From the NCBI GenBank assembly GCA_965230415.1, contig CBDDKZ010000005.1, forward strand, positions 4,464,001 through 4,528,000: a stretch of 64,000 bases of DNA, written 5' to 3'. The translations under genes and the position numbers were made by a program. The notes under the pieces were generated by a model. The model had not been told where the DNA came from, made no database searches, and worked only from the letters and a program-made list of their open reading frames with translations. Positions 1-10,154 of this stretch are shown one piece after another (within the stretch, counting starts at the first letter, position 1; the number at the start of each line of letters is the position of its first letter). Source of the DNA: CBDDKZ01 sp965230415 (GTDB taxonomy: Bacteria > Bacteroidota > Bacteroidia > Cytophagales > JAAEPT01).

Positions 1-333
1 CCAATTATGAATAGCAACATTATTTCTGTTCATAATATTGGTATTGAAGATGTTGATATAGTCAAACTAGAATATGAAAACGGTAAATACGCGACTGTAA
101 TAAAAGATAACAATCTTCGAGGATTTCAAGTGAACGCCTTTTCCAATGAAGGTGGGCACGAAGCAATCGTATTTAATGATAATTTTGAATACTTCAGGAA
201 CCTATTATCAGATTTTTTACTATTCTTCTTAAATGATCCTAATTGTAAATACGATTACAAGGAAACAATAAATCAAATTAAAGCACTAATAGCGGCACAG
301 GAATCAAAAGCCGTAGGACAAATAACACTTTGA
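1..333 (+). CDS. Gfo/Idh/MocA-type oxidoreductase, C-terminal fragment (cut by window edge)
   Basis: The reading frame is open from base 1, so the ATG at position 7 is probably internal and the gene begins before the window. The visible ~110 residues look like the C-terminal part of a Gfo/Idh/MocA sugar dehydrogenase: beta-strand-rich sequence ending in a helix with the usual 'ALIAAQESKAVGQ' type of tail. Such enzymes oxidise or reduce NDP-sugar intermediates. The stop codon is followed immediately by the ATG of the SDR gene, indicating one operon with the surface-glycan genes downstream. The Rossmann domain that would confirm the family is outside the window, so the assignment is an inference from the tail and the context. 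Confidence 0.55.
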   Translation, partial: PIMNSNIISVHNIGIEDVDIVKLEYENGKYATVIKDNNLRGFQVNAFSNEGGHEAIVFNDNFEYFRNLLSDFLLFFLNDPNCKYDYKETINQIKALIAAQESKAVGQITL

Positions 334-1074
334 ATGGCTTTGTTAGACAATAAAAAAATAATTCTTACAGGAGGGTCTGGTTTAATTGGTAAGGCGATAT
401 TGAATGATTTAAGGTTAAAAGGCGCCAATGTTTATAATTTAGATATAAACGTAGATGAAAATGATTCTCAAAGCATTTACTGCGATATTACTGAAAAAGA
501 AAGCTTTGATCATGCCTTGGGAAAGGTTGTAAGTTTATGTGGTGGACAATTAGACGGATTAGTGAATAATGCATATCCCAGAACCAAAGATTGGGGAAAT
601 GATTTTGAGTCAATAAACTACGAATCTTGGGAAAAAAATGTCAGTATGCAAATGAACATGACATTTTATGCAATTCAAAAAACACTTAAATTCATGAAAT
701 CACAGCGCTTGGGGTCTATTGTTAATATTACCTCAATTTATGGTGTGGTTGGAAACGATTTTACTATTTATGAAGGCTTAAATATGAATCCACCTGCAGC
801 GTATACAGCAATAAAAGGCGGTATTGTTAACTTTACACGCTACCTTGCATCTTATTATGGTAAATACAATATAAGGGTAAATTGTGTGTCACCCGGCGGA
901 ATATTTGATAATCAAGACCCTCAATTTGTAAAAAATTACGAGAATAAAGTTCCAATGAAGCGAATGGGGAAGCCTGAAGATATCGCACCTTCAATCTCCT
1001 TTTTGCTTTCGGATGAATCAAGCTATATGACAGGTCAGAATATTATTATAGATGGAGGTTGGACGGCCATATAA
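334..1074 (+). CDS. SDR-family NAD(P)-dependent oxidoreductase of a glycan locus
   Basis: This is a 246-residue classical short-chain dehydrogenase. It shows the Rossmann glycine motif TGGSGLIG near residue 12, an NNAYPR motif in place of the usual NNAG, the catalytic Ser in NITSIYG, a YTAIKGG Tyr/Lys pair, and the C-terminal 'GQNIIIDGGW' strand. The NNAYPR variant resembles PtmA-type SDRs found in flagellin-glycan and nonulosonic-acid loci, so a sugar-modifying role is likely (inference). The start codon follows the preceding stop without a gap, so the two are translationally coupled. Confidence 0.8.
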   Translation: MALLDNKKIILTGGSGLIGKAILNDLRLKGANVYNLDINVDENDSQSIYCDITEKESFDHALGKVVSLCGGQLDGLVNNAYPRTKDWGNDFESINYESWEKNVSMQMNMTFYAIQKTLKFMKSQRLGSIVNITSIYGVVGNDFTIYEGLNMNPPAAYTAIKGGIVNFTRYLASYYGKYNIRVNCVSPGGIFDNQDPQFVKNYENKVPMKRMGKPEDIAPSISFLLSDESSYMTGQNIIIDGGWTAI

Positions 1075-1138
1075 ACTTAAAAGAATTGATCTGATCTTAT
1101 TTTAATTACTCCTTGTAATTACTTTTGGTTATAACAGT

Positions 1139-2353
1139 ATGAAAATTTCAGGCTTAAGAAATTATATTGGAGTTTTTTCATTTACCCTATTTCGTTATTT
1201 AGAAATTGTTATTACTGGCCTTACCATGTTATTTTTGGCGAAAAAAATAGGGCCAACAGAAATGGGAAAAACAATTGGGCCATTATTATACATCACTTAT
1301 TCAAGTTATTTGGCCTTGGGACTGAATACGCAAATAGTGAAGAATTTTAAAAACTTCCAGGATGAATCAGAAAAGGTTTCCTTCTTAACAGTTAATATTC
1401 AATACTTTATATTAATTAGTCTCGTCAACTTACTGCTTAGTTACCTTCTATTGGAAAGGGCGTATTTTTTTTATACCGCAATCATATCGATTGCCACACT
1501 CTTTAGGAGCTTTTTTACGGCGTACTTTAGAGTTGTTGACAAAATATGGGTCTTGAATATAAATAATATTGTTTTAGCTACTTCTCTTTTAATTGGAGTC
1601 TTGTTTTTTGTTGAAGTTTGGCTGGACTATTTGGTTATATGGAGTGGTGTGGCTTTGTCTTGCGTGGTTTTGTTTATGATGTACGACTTGAAAATGTTGA
1701 AATCTGTGATGAAGCGGATTTTGAAGAAACCAGACAACATTATTTTAAAACATAGTCTTTTTGAGGGAATTAAACAGGCTGTAGTAGGAGCCATTACAAC
1801 CTTACTGATGACTTCTGATAGATTTATTCTCAATCAATTGAATATTACTGATCATATTAAAGGACAATATCAATTTGCTGATAACATCAGTATGATGTTG
1901 TATATAGGTCTTACATCTATTTTGTTTTACTACACACCAAATTGGATTCAACGCATTAAAAGTGACAAACTTTTTATTATGAAATTGAATAGAATCATTA
2001 ACTATGGGCTAATTTCAATACTTCCTTTACTGGCTATCGCGTATATTTCGTCATTAATATTGAAAAACTTGTACTATAGTGAGTATGATATTTTAGAGTG
2101 GTACGTGGTTCCTACTTTACTGGTGAAAATTTTATTAGTAATAAATGCTATTGGGGTGTTAATTTATACAGGTCTCAATAGAGAAAAAGATTATGTCAGA
2201 TCTATGATTATTCCAATAGTCATTATAGTTTCTTGCGGCTTTGCGAGCACTTATTTCATCAATAAGTCAAATATTATCATAGTACCGGCTTATATTAGCC
2301 TGGTGCTTTTATGCTCAATAATGATAAGAAAACGAGTAGGGTTAATTGCATAA
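1139..2353 (+). CDS. Wzx-type oligosaccharide flippase
   Basis: The protein has 404 residues with about ten to twelve hydrophobic segments spread along its length, starting with 'FTLFRYLEIVITGLTMLFLAKKIGP', a typical MATE/PST-family Wzx opening. These flippases move undecaprenyl-linked repeat units across the inner membrane. The gene overlaps the next one by a single base (TAATG), and that gene is a Wzy-like membrane protein, which fits a Wzx/Wzy-dependent pathway. Wzx proteins are too divergent for the substrate to be read from sequence. Confidence 0.8.
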   Translation: MKISGLRNYIGVFSFTLFRYLEIVITGLTMLFLAKKIGPTEMGKTIGPLLYITYSSYLALGLNTQIVKNFKNFQDESEKVSFLTVNIQYFILISLVNLLLSYLLLERAYFFYTAIISIATLFRSFFTAYFRVVDKIWVLNINNIVLATSLLIGVLFFVEVWLDYLVIWSGVALSCVVLFMMYDLKMLKSVMKRILKKPDNIILKHSLFEGIKQAVVGAITTLLMTSDRFILNQLNITDHIKGQYQFADNISMMLYIGLTSILFYYTPNWIQRIKSDKLFIMKLNRIINYGLISILPLLAIAYISSLILKNLYYSEYDILEWYVVPTLLVKILLVINAIGVLIYTGLNREKDYVRSMIIPIVIIVSCGFASTYFINKSNIIIVPAYISLVLLCSIMIRKRVGLIA

Positions 2354-3486
2354 TGAATAAGTTTCTTAAGCTATATATAAAGTTAATTCCTGTTTTTGCA
2401 CTAATTGGTGTATTTACGAGCGTGTTGCGTACAGTAATAGGTCTATCTTTGGTACGTGAAATGCTATTGGTTTATTCAGCCTTTGATATCATAATAGTGT
2501 TCTTTAACATGAAAAAGCTGAAGGACAAGAGAGTATTTATTTTAATCTTTTTAATGGGCCTGAGTGTTGTAGTCGGTTTCTTAAATGATAATTTACTCTC
2601 AAGAAGATATATTACCGATGTCACTTTACCTGTTTTCTTTTTTTGTAAGTCAGTCGTCTTTGCTAATTATTGGGATGGAGAAAAGTTTACCAACTACTTA
2701 AAATATTATACAAAAATAACTTTTTTTGGAAGTTTGGTGTTGCTTCCTTTCGCATACTATTTCTTTAATCAAAACGGGGCAACTCGAATGGCAATTTTTC
2801 CTCCATTGGAATTGACATTTGCACATTTTATTCAAAGTGGTGGGCTGTTTTTGTTCATAACATTCTTAATGATTATTCTTTACGGTAAAAGAGCTCAATT
2901 GCTCGGGGCTATCATTACCTTCATATCGTTTATTTATTTGAGTCAAAAAAAAGGAGCGCTAAGGTATTTAACGGCGGGTGTATTTTTATGGGCTGTTATA
3001 TACTCTTTATATGTTTACTTTCCTGACAATTTGGCGATGAGAAGAATTTCTAAGTCCATTGAAATTTTTGATAGTGAAAAGGGAATGGGAAATGCAAGTA
3101 AAATTAGTTCTGGTCGGGATGAAGAAATTAAGGCTGTTTTGGATATTATGAGGTTTCCCGATTATTTTTTGGGTAAAGGAGTAGGTTTTACATATAATTT
3201 GATTGGTGAAAAGGAACAAATTTCAAACCTTCATTTTTCACCGTTAAGTTTTTTATCTAAATATGGGATGCTATTCACAATTTTTGTCTACATATACATG
3301 ATACGCATATTAATCCCCAATAGGTCTTTGTTGAACAACAGAAACTACGTTGCTGCATACGGGACTATTATGTTCTTTTTTATTGAGAGTTTTTTCGCTT
3401 ATACTATATTTGTAACACCTGTTTTGCCAGTGGTAATAGGCTATTTACTTTCATTAAAAAAGAATAATGGGGCACTTAATAATTGA
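2353..3486 (+). CDS. Wzy-like O-antigen/exopolysaccharide polymerase or ligase
   Basis: This is a 377-residue integral membrane protein with ten or more hydrophobic stretches and a large hydrophilic loop near residues 230-290 containing 'SSGRDEEIKAVLDIM' followed by 'FLGKGVGF'. An Arg-containing periplasmic loop followed by a 'GxGxG' segment is typical of the O-antigen ligase/polymerase superfamily. I chose the ATG at 2353, which overlaps the flippase stop; an upstream ATG at 2311 would sit inside the flippase gene. Its position after the flippase supports a polymerase role. Family membership is likely, but polymerase versus ligase is not resolved. Confidence 0.7.
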   Translation: MNKFLKLYIKLIPVFALIGVFTSVLRTVIGLSLVREMLLVYSAFDIIIVFFNMKKLKDKRVFILIFLMGLSVVVGFLNDNLLSRRYITDVTLPVFFFCKSVVFANYWDGEKFTNYLKYYTKITFFGSLVLLPFAYYFFNQNGATRMAIFPPLELTFAHFIQSGGLFLFITFLMIILYGKRAQLLGAIITFISFIYLSQKKGALRYLTAGVFLWAVIYSLYVYFPDNLAMRRISKSIEIFDSEKGMGNASKISSGRDEEIKAVLDIMRFPDYFLGKGVGFTYNLIGEKEQISNLHFSPLSFLSKYGMLFTIFVYIYMIRILIPNRSLLNNRNYVAAYGTIMFFFIESFFAYTIFVTPVLPVVIGYLLSLKKNNGALNN

Positions 3487-5170
3487 TTTGGATGGTATTT
3501 ATAATGATAAAGCTCCGGCAAATGGCTCCCTTGTATTGACCAATCTATATAACAAAGCATGGGCTATAAATGTTTATAGCTTTCTCACTAATCGAAAAGG
3601 AATTTTCAGAGAGTTTGGTTCATTATCTTTTCAACAGATAGAGTACCCACATGAGAAGTCCCCAATGATATTATTTTTAAGTTTCTTCTACCCGTTGGGA
3701 CAATGGTTTATGGTTATTGACCAGCTTGAAAAGGAAAAAAAAATCAATAAAAACACAAGAATCGAATTCACGTCTTATTCAAAAAACCGTAATGCTTTTC
3801 TGTTCGAAGCTGAAGGAGAATCTAATGGTCAATTTTTATATAAAAAAAGCTACTTTTTGTCCTTTTATATCAAAAAATTCTTTGAATCAAGAGGATACGG
3901 GCAATTTACTATTCAAAGTAATAAATCTATTCGGTCCAAAATAGATTTCTTCTTACGTAATTTAATCGTTGTTAATTTGAAATTTACTCTTTTGATAGTA
4001 TCGAAATTTTTAACTTTCAAAAGGGCATATGGCAATTTGAAATTAGATAAAACAAAGAATGTCTATTCATCTCGAGCACTAATTCAAAGTCAATTTGCAA
4101 AAAGTATTTTTACATTAAATGCAGATCAAAATCTTTTGGTTGTGAACGAGTCGTCTACATTTCCGTTCCGAAACTTGAAATATGTTAAAAGAAACTATGA
4201 AGCATTTTATTACGCAGAGGGGTTATTGACATTTAATCAATTTTTAAAACTTTATGCAAAAGCACTTAAAACGTATATTAGTAACTCAACCAGTACAGTA
4301 AACTTTTTTGGTATAGAAATTCAAGAAAAGCATATAACGAAGGAACTGGCAGTGTTTAATCTTCATATGGAGTCTTATGCGTTATCTGTGCGAAATGCAC
4401 TAAAAAAGATTCATATCTTAGAAGACAGAAAAGTCGATAAACTAATAAGTTTCGAAATGTTATTTCCTTTTGTAAGTTTTCTCAAGAAATTTATTCATAA
4501 GGATATTCTGCAAATTCAAACAGCGTCCATATTTAATGATTATCATCCCAATTTTATTTATGGTAAAAAATTTTATTTTACTAATGAACCAGATTACGTA
4601 GCTTTTCTAAATATGGATGCTGAAAATTGTGCCCGTTATGATTTGTTGAATAATCTGAAGTATTTTGGTGTCGAAAGGAAAGAGGTGATAAGTGCTAAGG
4701 AATTAAAGAAGGTTGTTTATTTTACGCAACCAATTTATCTTGAAGAAGAATTAGAAATTTTACATTTTCTGAAATCACAGTTTGATAAAACAGACATTAG
4801 TTTCGAGATAAAATTACATCCGAGGTCCTCACAGTCGGATTATAATAATATGGGGTTCACATTTAGCGATAAATTAATTTCATCTCTTGATATAATTCAA
4901 TATTCGGATTTGGTGATTACCAGAAATTCAAGTATTGGTGTGGATGCTTGGTCTTATAATGTTCCAGTCTTATTTTTTACAAATGGTACACTCAAAAGTG
5001 ATACGATGTCATACATTCCTGAAGACTACTCAGGTAATTTTGTGGAATTTCCACATAACGATAATTTAATTAGTAAATTACAATCCATAATGGAAGATTT
5101 TTATACTCATAGTTATCATCGGAATTTTGTATTTGATAACAATGAAGTATTAAAGAAATTGTACAAATAA
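3467..5170 (+). CDS. Putative GT-B-like glycosyltransferase of a polysaccharide locus
   Basis: I do not recognise a specific family for this 567-residue soluble protein. The C-terminal third has the look of a nucleotide-sugar-binding GT-B domain: 'VVYFTQPIY', then 'FEIKLHPRSSQSDY', then 'YSDLVITRNSSIGVDAWSYNVPVLFF'. The HPR strand and the 'S/T-R-N-S-S' helix start resemble capsule and sialyl/CDP-glycerol transferases. The N-terminal 350 residues match nothing I know. It overlaps the end of the Wzy-like gene by 20 bases and belongs to the same operon. Transfer of a sugar onto the repeat unit is inferred from this fold signature and the location. Confidence 0.5.
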   Translation: MGHLIIDLDGIYNDKAPANGSLVLTNLYNKAWAINVYSFLTNRKGIFREFGSLSFQQIEYPHEKSPMILFLSFFYPLGQWFMVIDQLEKEKKINKNTRIEFTSYSKNRNAFLFEAEGESNGQFLYKKSYFLSFYIKKFFESRGYGQFTIQSNKSIRSKIDFFLRNLIVVNLKFTLLIVSKFLTFKRAYGNLKLDKTKNVYSSRALIQSQFAKSIFTLNADQNLLVVNESSTFPFRNLKYVKRNYEAFYYAEGLLTFNQFLKLYAKALKTYISNSTSTVNFFGIEIQEKHITKELAVFNLHMESYALSVRNALKKIHILEDRKVDKLISFEMLFPFVSFLKKFIHKDILQIQTASIFNDYHPNFIYGKKFYFTNEPDYVAFLNMDAENCARYDLLNNLKYFGVERKEVISAKELKKVVYFTQPIYLEEELEILHFLKSQFDKTDISFEIKLHPRSSQSDYNNMGFTFSDKLISSLDIIQYSDLVITRNSSIGVDAWSYNVPVLFFTNGTLKSDTMSYIPEDYSGNFVEFPHNDNLISKLQSIMEDFYTHSYHRNFVFDNNEVLKKLYK

Positions 5171-5212
5171 TTTGTCAACTAAAAAGTGAAGTGTTAAGAT
5201 AATCAAAATTCA

Positions 5213-7036
5213 ATGTGTGGTATATATTCTTGTCTCCATTATTCAATTGAAAAGAAGCAAAGCTTAGATATTCATAAGCAAGCACTAGAATGTATAAGTC
5301 ATCGTGGTCTGGATGCTTCTGAACTAAAGACCTACAATACATTTTCAGAGGAAAATGAAGATTCTTTTAACCTGGTTCTTGGACATAATAGACTGTCAAT
5401 TATCGATCTTGATGAGACAGCTAATCAACCTTTTGAAATTGATAATAAATATACAATCGTTTTTAACGGCGAGATTTTTAATTACATAGAATTGAGAGAA
5501 GAACTCAAGATACTTGGTGTTACTTTTTCTACAAGTTCTGATACGGAAGTGCTTCTAAAAGCTTACGTACATTGGGGGATTTCGGGGTTTAACAAGCTTA
5601 ACGGGATGTGGTCATTTGTTATTTATGACAAAATGAAAAATCTTTTGATTATATCTAGGGATAGATTCTCTATTAAACCATTATACTATAGAGAAACAAA
5701 TGACTCGATTACTTTTGCCTCTGAAATTAAACAATTAAGGCTGCAAGATGACAAAAGTATTGCCAATAAAGAAGTAGTAGAAAAGTACCTTTGCTTTGGA
5801 ATAATTGATGACTCAGCAGATACATTTTTTGCGAAATATATGCAATTTCCTCCAGCGTCGACTATGGAAATTGATCTTAATAATTGGACACGAAAAACGA
5901 CAAAGTATTGGGAGTATCCATCAAAAATGGATTATGGTCAGGATGAAGAGTATTGGTTAGATCAGTTTAATGCATTATTTAGTGATGCAGTTAATATTAG
6001 ACTTAGAAGCGATGTGCCAATAGGTAATTCTTTGAGTGGCGGATTGGATTCGTCTGCTATAGCTATGGTTGCAAATAAACATAGACAAAGTCTAATGAAT
6101 TTTTCAGTCGTATCTAAAGAAAAAAAGATAAGTGAAGAGGAGTTTGTAGATCTGTTAACAGATCAATTTAATTTGAAGCTACAAAAAATTAGTGCTGATG
6201 AATACCTTCCTTGGAATGACTTAGAAACGGTCATTTGGCATCATGATGAGCCTTTATTGTCCTTTTCAGCGGTAAATCACTACAATATGATGCGCCGTAT
6301 AAAAAAAGAGACTAATTTAACAGTAATATTAAGTGGGCAAGGTGGTGATGAAGGTTTGGCAGGTTATGGTAAGTATTTGCCGCTTTATATGATACACTTG
6401 GCCAAACAAAAATCTTTTGGTGTATTGGCAAGAGAGGTTGTGCCTTCTTTTTCGAGATTAATTCCAGAATTTAATTTTAATTTGGCAAAAAGATATATGG
6501 GCAGTAGTTTCAAAGATAAGATTATCAATACTGATTGGAAACCAGATGCTGATTTTGGAGTTAGAAATACAATGATCAATCGTCAAATCGCAGATTATAG
6601 TCGGTATTCTGTACCTTCACTTTGTCACTATGAAGATCGTACATCCATGGCCTTTGGCTTGGAAATTAGACTGCCTTTCTTAGATCATCGATTGGTAGAG
6701 TTGCTTTTGCAAGCTCCTGAAAATATGAAAATTAGAAAGGGATACTCTAAATATATATTAAGAAAGTCACTTCATGATCTACCTAATGGTATTAGATGGC
6801 GAAAAGACAAAAAGGGATTTAATGTTCCCGAGAAAAAGTATTTCGAGATGGCCGAGGCCACCCCTTATATGGAATTGGTTGAACGCAGTGATTCGTTTAT
6901 TAAACAGACAGGATTAATTGATAATGACTTTAAGTTTAAGGGTTTGGACAGTGATAAAGCTCCTTTTAAATTGTATAGTAGAATGATATTTTTAGAGGCC
7001 TGGGCAAAGAAATTTAATGTAAGCAGTTTTGACTAA
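5213..7036 (+). CDS. asnB: AsnB-type glutamine amidotransferase / asparagine synthase
   Basis: This 607-residue protein has both domains of glutamine-hydrolysing asparagine synthetases. The N-terminal Ntn-hydrolase begins MCGI, with Cys2 as the glutaminase nucleophile, and shows SHRGLD, GHNRLSIIDL and NGEIFNY. The C-terminal ATP-pyrophosphatase domain carries SLSGGLDSSA near residue 265 and 'SGQGGDEGLAGY'. Members inside polysaccharide clusters are thought to amidate uronic acids or related sugars rather than aspartate. The next gene, a heparinase-type protein, overlaps its last eight bases, a pairing common in exopolysaccharide loci. It differs from the lasso cyclase at 18.4 kb, which lacks Cys2. 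Confidence 0.85.
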   Translation: MCGIYSCLHYSIEKKQSLDIHKQALECISHRGLDASELKTYNTFSEENEDSFNLVLGHNRLSIIDLDETANQPFEIDNKYTIVFNGEIFNYIELREELKILGVTFSTSSDTEVLLKAYVHWGISGFNKLNGMWSFVIYDKMKNLLIISRDRFSIKPLYYRETNDSITFASEIKQLRLQDDKSIANKEVVEKYLCFGIIDDSADTFFAKYMQFPPASTMEIDLNNWTRKTTKYWEYPSKMDYGQDEEYWLDQFNALFSDAVNIRLRSDVPIGNSLSGGLDSSAIAMVANKHRQSLMNFSVVSKEKKISEEEFVDLLTDQFNLKLQKISADEYLPWNDLETVIWHHDEPLLSFSAVNHYNMMRRIKKETNLTVILSGQGGDEGLAGYGKYLPLYMIHLAKQKSFGVLAREVVPSFSRLIPEFNFNLAKRYMGSSFKDKIINTDWKPDADFGVRNTMINRQIADYSRYSVPSLCHYEDRTSMAFGLEIRLPFLDHRLVELLLQAPENMKIRKGYSKYILRKSLHDLPNGIRWRKDKKGFNVPEKKYFEMAEATPYMELVERSDSFIKQTGLIDNDFKFKGLDSDKAPFKLYSRMIFLEAWAKKFNVSSFD

Positions 7037-8918
7037 GATTTTCAAACTTATTAGGCAATTTGTTACATTTTCACGTATCATGGGGTGGAGATATACACAA
7101 TTTCGCGTGGTCTATGAACTGAAAAAAAAACTTGGTTATTTCGTTTACAAGTTTCCGACAAAACCTCTTTCCAATAAACTAAGTTATGTTGATTTGTGGG
7201 AAACCTGTAAAGATTTCTATGGTGTGTTTTCCTCGTTGAAGGATCAGGATAAACGCTCTAAAGAAGCTTCATCCCTTAGAAAGTTACTAGCTGGTAATAG
7301 ATTCTATTTTAATTGGAAGTGGTATAATTCAGACGAACTCGGGGATTGGACCAATAATCCTATTACAGGTAAAAATTATCCGTTGATTCATTGGAGTAGA
7401 ATAAATCAAATGGATCCGGACATTGGGGACATTAAATTTGTGTGGGAAAAATCTAAATTTTTCCATTTCCAGATTTATGTAAATAGCGTCACACATGAAA
7501 ACCATGATGAAATTGTTGAGGCGGGATTGACGGAGATGTTGGATTGGATTGGAGGTAATCCAAGAAATATCGGGCCAAATTGGTGTTGTAGTCAGGAAAT
7601 AAGTTTACGACTAATTAATTGGACCATTTTCATCCAAAAGTTTAAGAAACAATTACTATTAAATAATCGCTCGGAATTAGCCATTATTCTTAGGAGTATT
7701 GAAGAGCAAATAATTCATGTTTATAAGAATATAAACTTTTCTAAAATAGCAGTACGTAACAATCATGCATTTTCTGAGTGCTTAGGACTTTTTGTTATCT
7801 ACAGTATATTCCCATTTTTTGCCCACGCAGAGAAAAGAGCCTTATTCGGTCATGAGAACTTTATAGAAGAAGTAGCATTTCAAATATTTCCAGATGGTAC
7901 TGATAGCCAATATTCAACCAATTACTTTAGAAACAAATTGCAATTAATCACACTATTTATTGCCTGTAGCTTAGATTTTGAATACCCTATTCCAGAGGTT
8001 GTCTTGGATCGAGCGAGTAAAAGTATACAGTTCTTTAGGTCAATTATCTCGGTTTCAGGAGATGTGTCAAACTTTGGCTTAAATGATGGTTCTTTGCCAT
8101 TTAAATTTGATGAAACCGTGCATTTTAGAAATTACAATCATCAGGTAGATACTCTATCACTTGCGTTGAAAATCGATACATTTTCGTCCAGCAACGATTA
8201 TGCCCTATTTTTTAACGGAATTAAGAATACTATCAATTTGAAACCTATTAATAGGCTTGAAAACAAAGGTGTTATTGAATATAAAGGGGCTGGTTACATC
8301 GTAGTAAATGAAGCAGATATAAAATTATTGATACGTGCAGGAAATTATAAAAGTAGGCCGGGTCAATCCGACAACATGCATGTAGATCTTTGGTATAAAG
8401 GTGAAAATTTACTTTGTGATTCAGGGTCTTTCTCATATAACACAAAAGAAAAAGAAGTAGAAGCATATTTCTTAAGTACAAGATCTAACAATACAATAAC
8501 AATTAATGACGAAGATCACATGCAAAAAGGTAGTAATTTTATTTGGACCTCGATTGTGGATTATCCATTAATAAACTGCAAAGAAACTGGTGAAGGATTT
8601 GAAATTGTAATTGAATTGGAAGCTTATAAATATTATGAGTACCCGTTGAGGATAAAAAGATCTGTTGTATTAAATACAAGTAAAAAAGAATTGATTGTTG
8701 AGGACTCCATATTGAACCCGCAAGAACGACAATCTTATGATTTGAAACAACACTGGCATTTATTACCACACAGTTTTGAAAAAATTAAAATGGAATCAGA
8801 TGGAAAATTGATTAAAAATAAGGGTTATGTATCCTTATTTTATAGTAAATTGGATCCCGTAATTTGTACTGATTTCATTTCAAACAACAATTCTATTAAA
8901 ACCAGATTTAAGTTTTAA
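7029..8918 (+). CDS. Heparinase II/III-family (alginate-lyase-like) protein
   Basis: The protein has 629 residues. The N-terminal ~370 residues are an alpha/alpha-toroid-like region with 'NPRNIGPNWCCSQEISLRLINW' and 'NNHAFSECLGLF'. The C-terminal ~250 residues are a beta-sandwich with 'SRPGQSDNMHVDLWYKGENLLCDSGSFSYN', typical of heparinase II/III catalytic and linker segments. These proteins cleave or trim acidic polysaccharides and recur beside AsnB-type proteins. The start at 7029 is a TTG inside the end of asnB. An ATG exists 17 codons downstream (7080), but the extra residues (KIFKLIRQF) match the usual beginning of this family. No signal peptide is evident. Confidence 0.75.
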   Translation: MTKIFKLIRQFVTFSRIMGWRYTQFRVVYELKKKLGYFVYKFPTKPLSNKLSYVDLWETCKDFYGVFSSLKDQDKRSKEASSLRKLLAGNRFYFNWKWYNSDELGDWTNNPITGKNYPLIHWSRINQMDPDIGDIKFVWEKSKFFHFQIYVNSVTHENHDEIVEAGLTEMLDWIGGNPRNIGPNWCCSQEISLRLINWTIFIQKFKKQLLLNNRSELAIILRSIEEQIIHVYKNINFSKIAVRNNHAFSECLGLFVIYSIFPFFAHAEKRALFGHENFIEEVAFQIFPDGTDSQYSTNYFRNKLQLITLFIACSLDFEYPIPEVVLDRASKSIQFFRSIISVSGDVSNFGLNDGSLPFKFDETVHFRNYNHQVDTLSLALKIDTFSSSNDYALFFNGIKNTINLKPINRLENKGVIEYKGAGYIVVNEADIKLLIRAGNYKSRPGQSDNMHVDLWYKGENLLCDSGSFSYNTKEKEVEAYFLSTRSNNTITINDEDHMQKGSNFIWTSIVDYPLINCKETGEGFEIVIELEAYKYYEYPLRIKRSVVLNTSKKELIVEDSILNPQERQSYDLKQHWHLLPHSFEKIKMESDGKLIKNKGYVSLFYSKLDPVICTDFISNNNSIKTRFKF

Positions 8919-8976
8919 TAGAATTATTGGAATGAGTCTAGCTAATAAATGAAATAAATTTAAGAGAGTCAAGAAT

Positions 8977-10098
8977 ATGAGTGAAGATCGAATACTTCTA
9001 TCGTCTCCTCACATGAGCGGAAAAGAATTGGCGTATGTGAATGAGGCTTTTGAATCCAATTGGATAACACCAGTTGGGCCGTTTTTAGGAAGATTTGAAG
9101 AAGTTATAAGTGATTATAATAAAATAGGTCATGCAGCTGTACTTTCGAGTGGAACGGCCGCAATTCATTTGGCTCTAATACTTCTAGGTGTGGAAAGAGG
9201 AGATGATGTATTTTGCTCTAGCTTCACCTTTGCAGCATCAGCAAATCCGATTGCTTATGTAGGAGCAAATCCGGTGTTTATTGATTCTGAAGAGCTAACC
9301 TGGAACATGGATCCGGACGTTTTGGAAGAAGAATTGACGTTAAGATCAAAAAATAATCGTCTTCCCAAAGCCATTATTGTTGTGCATTTATATGGGATGC
9401 CTTCTCAAATGGATAGAATTATGGCTACTGCGAATAAATATGGTGTACCAGTGATTGAAGACGCCGCAGAGGCTTTAGGTTCTCATATTCATGGGGAATT
9501 AATGTCCAGTTTTGGACAAATAGGTGTGTTTTCATTTAATGGGAATAAAATTATTACTACTTCGGGAGGAGGTGCTTTAGTCAGTGACGATAAGGATTTG
9601 GTAGAAAGAGCACGATTTTTAGCAACTCAAGCCCGCGATGAGGCTCCCCACTATCAGCATTCGAATATTGGTTTCAATTATCGATTAAGTAATGTTTGTG
9701 CAGCGATAGGTGTTGGTCAAATGGAGGTGTTAAATGAAAGAATTTCTTCACGACGAGCTGTTTATAACTTGTATGAAAGTCAATTAAAAGATAGAACGGA
9801 AATAAATTTTCTGGATGAACCTGAAGGGTATTTTTCTAATAGGTGGTTATCTTGTGTTTTATTTCATACGCCTGACCTTAGAGAGAAAGTGAGACTTATT
9901 TTGGCTGAGCATAATATAGAAAGTCGTCCATTATGGAAACCAATGCATATACAACCAATTTTTGAAAGTGCAGAATTTATTGGAGACGGAGTTTGTGAAA
10001 AGCTATTTTCTCATGGATTATGCCTACCTTCAGGCTCTAATTTATCTCGGCAAGATGTAGAAAGGGTAATCTTTGTTATAGCAGATGTGCTTGAGTAA
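8977..10098 (+). CDS. DegT/DnrJ/EryC1/StrS-family sugar aminotransferase (copy 1)
   Basis: This is a 373-residue PLP-dependent aminotransferase. It has SSGTAAIHLAL (phosphate binding), 'SSFTFAASANPI', 'VIEDAAEALGS' (the Asp contacting the PLP nitrogen) and 'FSFNGNKIITTSGGG', where the Lys forms the Schiff base. It resembles PglE-type enzymes that make UDP-4-amino-4,6-dideoxy-GlcNAc from the 4-keto sugar. A second gene, strikingly similar along its whole length, lies at 12603-13724. The dehydratase that would supply the keto sugar is the PglF-like protein at 25255. This copy sits at the right edge of the more A+T-rich half of the locus. Confidence 0.85.
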   Translation: MSEDRILLSSPHMSGKELAYVNEAFESNWITPVGPFLGRFEEVISDYNKIGHAAVLSSGTAAIHLALILLGVERGDDVFCSSFTFAASANPIAYVGANPVFIDSEELTWNMDPDVLEEELTLRSKNNRLPKAIIVVHLYGMPSQMDRIMATANKYGVPVIEDAAEALGSHIHGELMSSFGQIGVFSFNGNKIITTSGGGALVSDDKDLVERARFLATQARDEAPHYQHSNIGFNYRLSNVCAAIGVGQMEVLNERISSRRAVYNLYESQLKDRTEINFLDEPEGYFSNRWLSCVLFHTPDLREKVRLILAEHNIESRPLWKPMHIQPIFESAEFIGDGVCEKLFSHGLCLPSGSNLSRQDVERVIFVIADVLE

Positions 10099-10154
10099 AA
10101 TCTTCTGTAATGTTTTGGAAGATGAAAATTGAGAATAATATTAAGAACTAGTAT

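Noticed and set aside
5213..7036. Second lasso cyclase candidate (asparagine-synthetase-like)
   Set aside because: It has the intact MCGI glutaminase nucleophile and sits between polysaccharide genes beside a heparinase-type gene, with no precursor, B1 or B2 near it.
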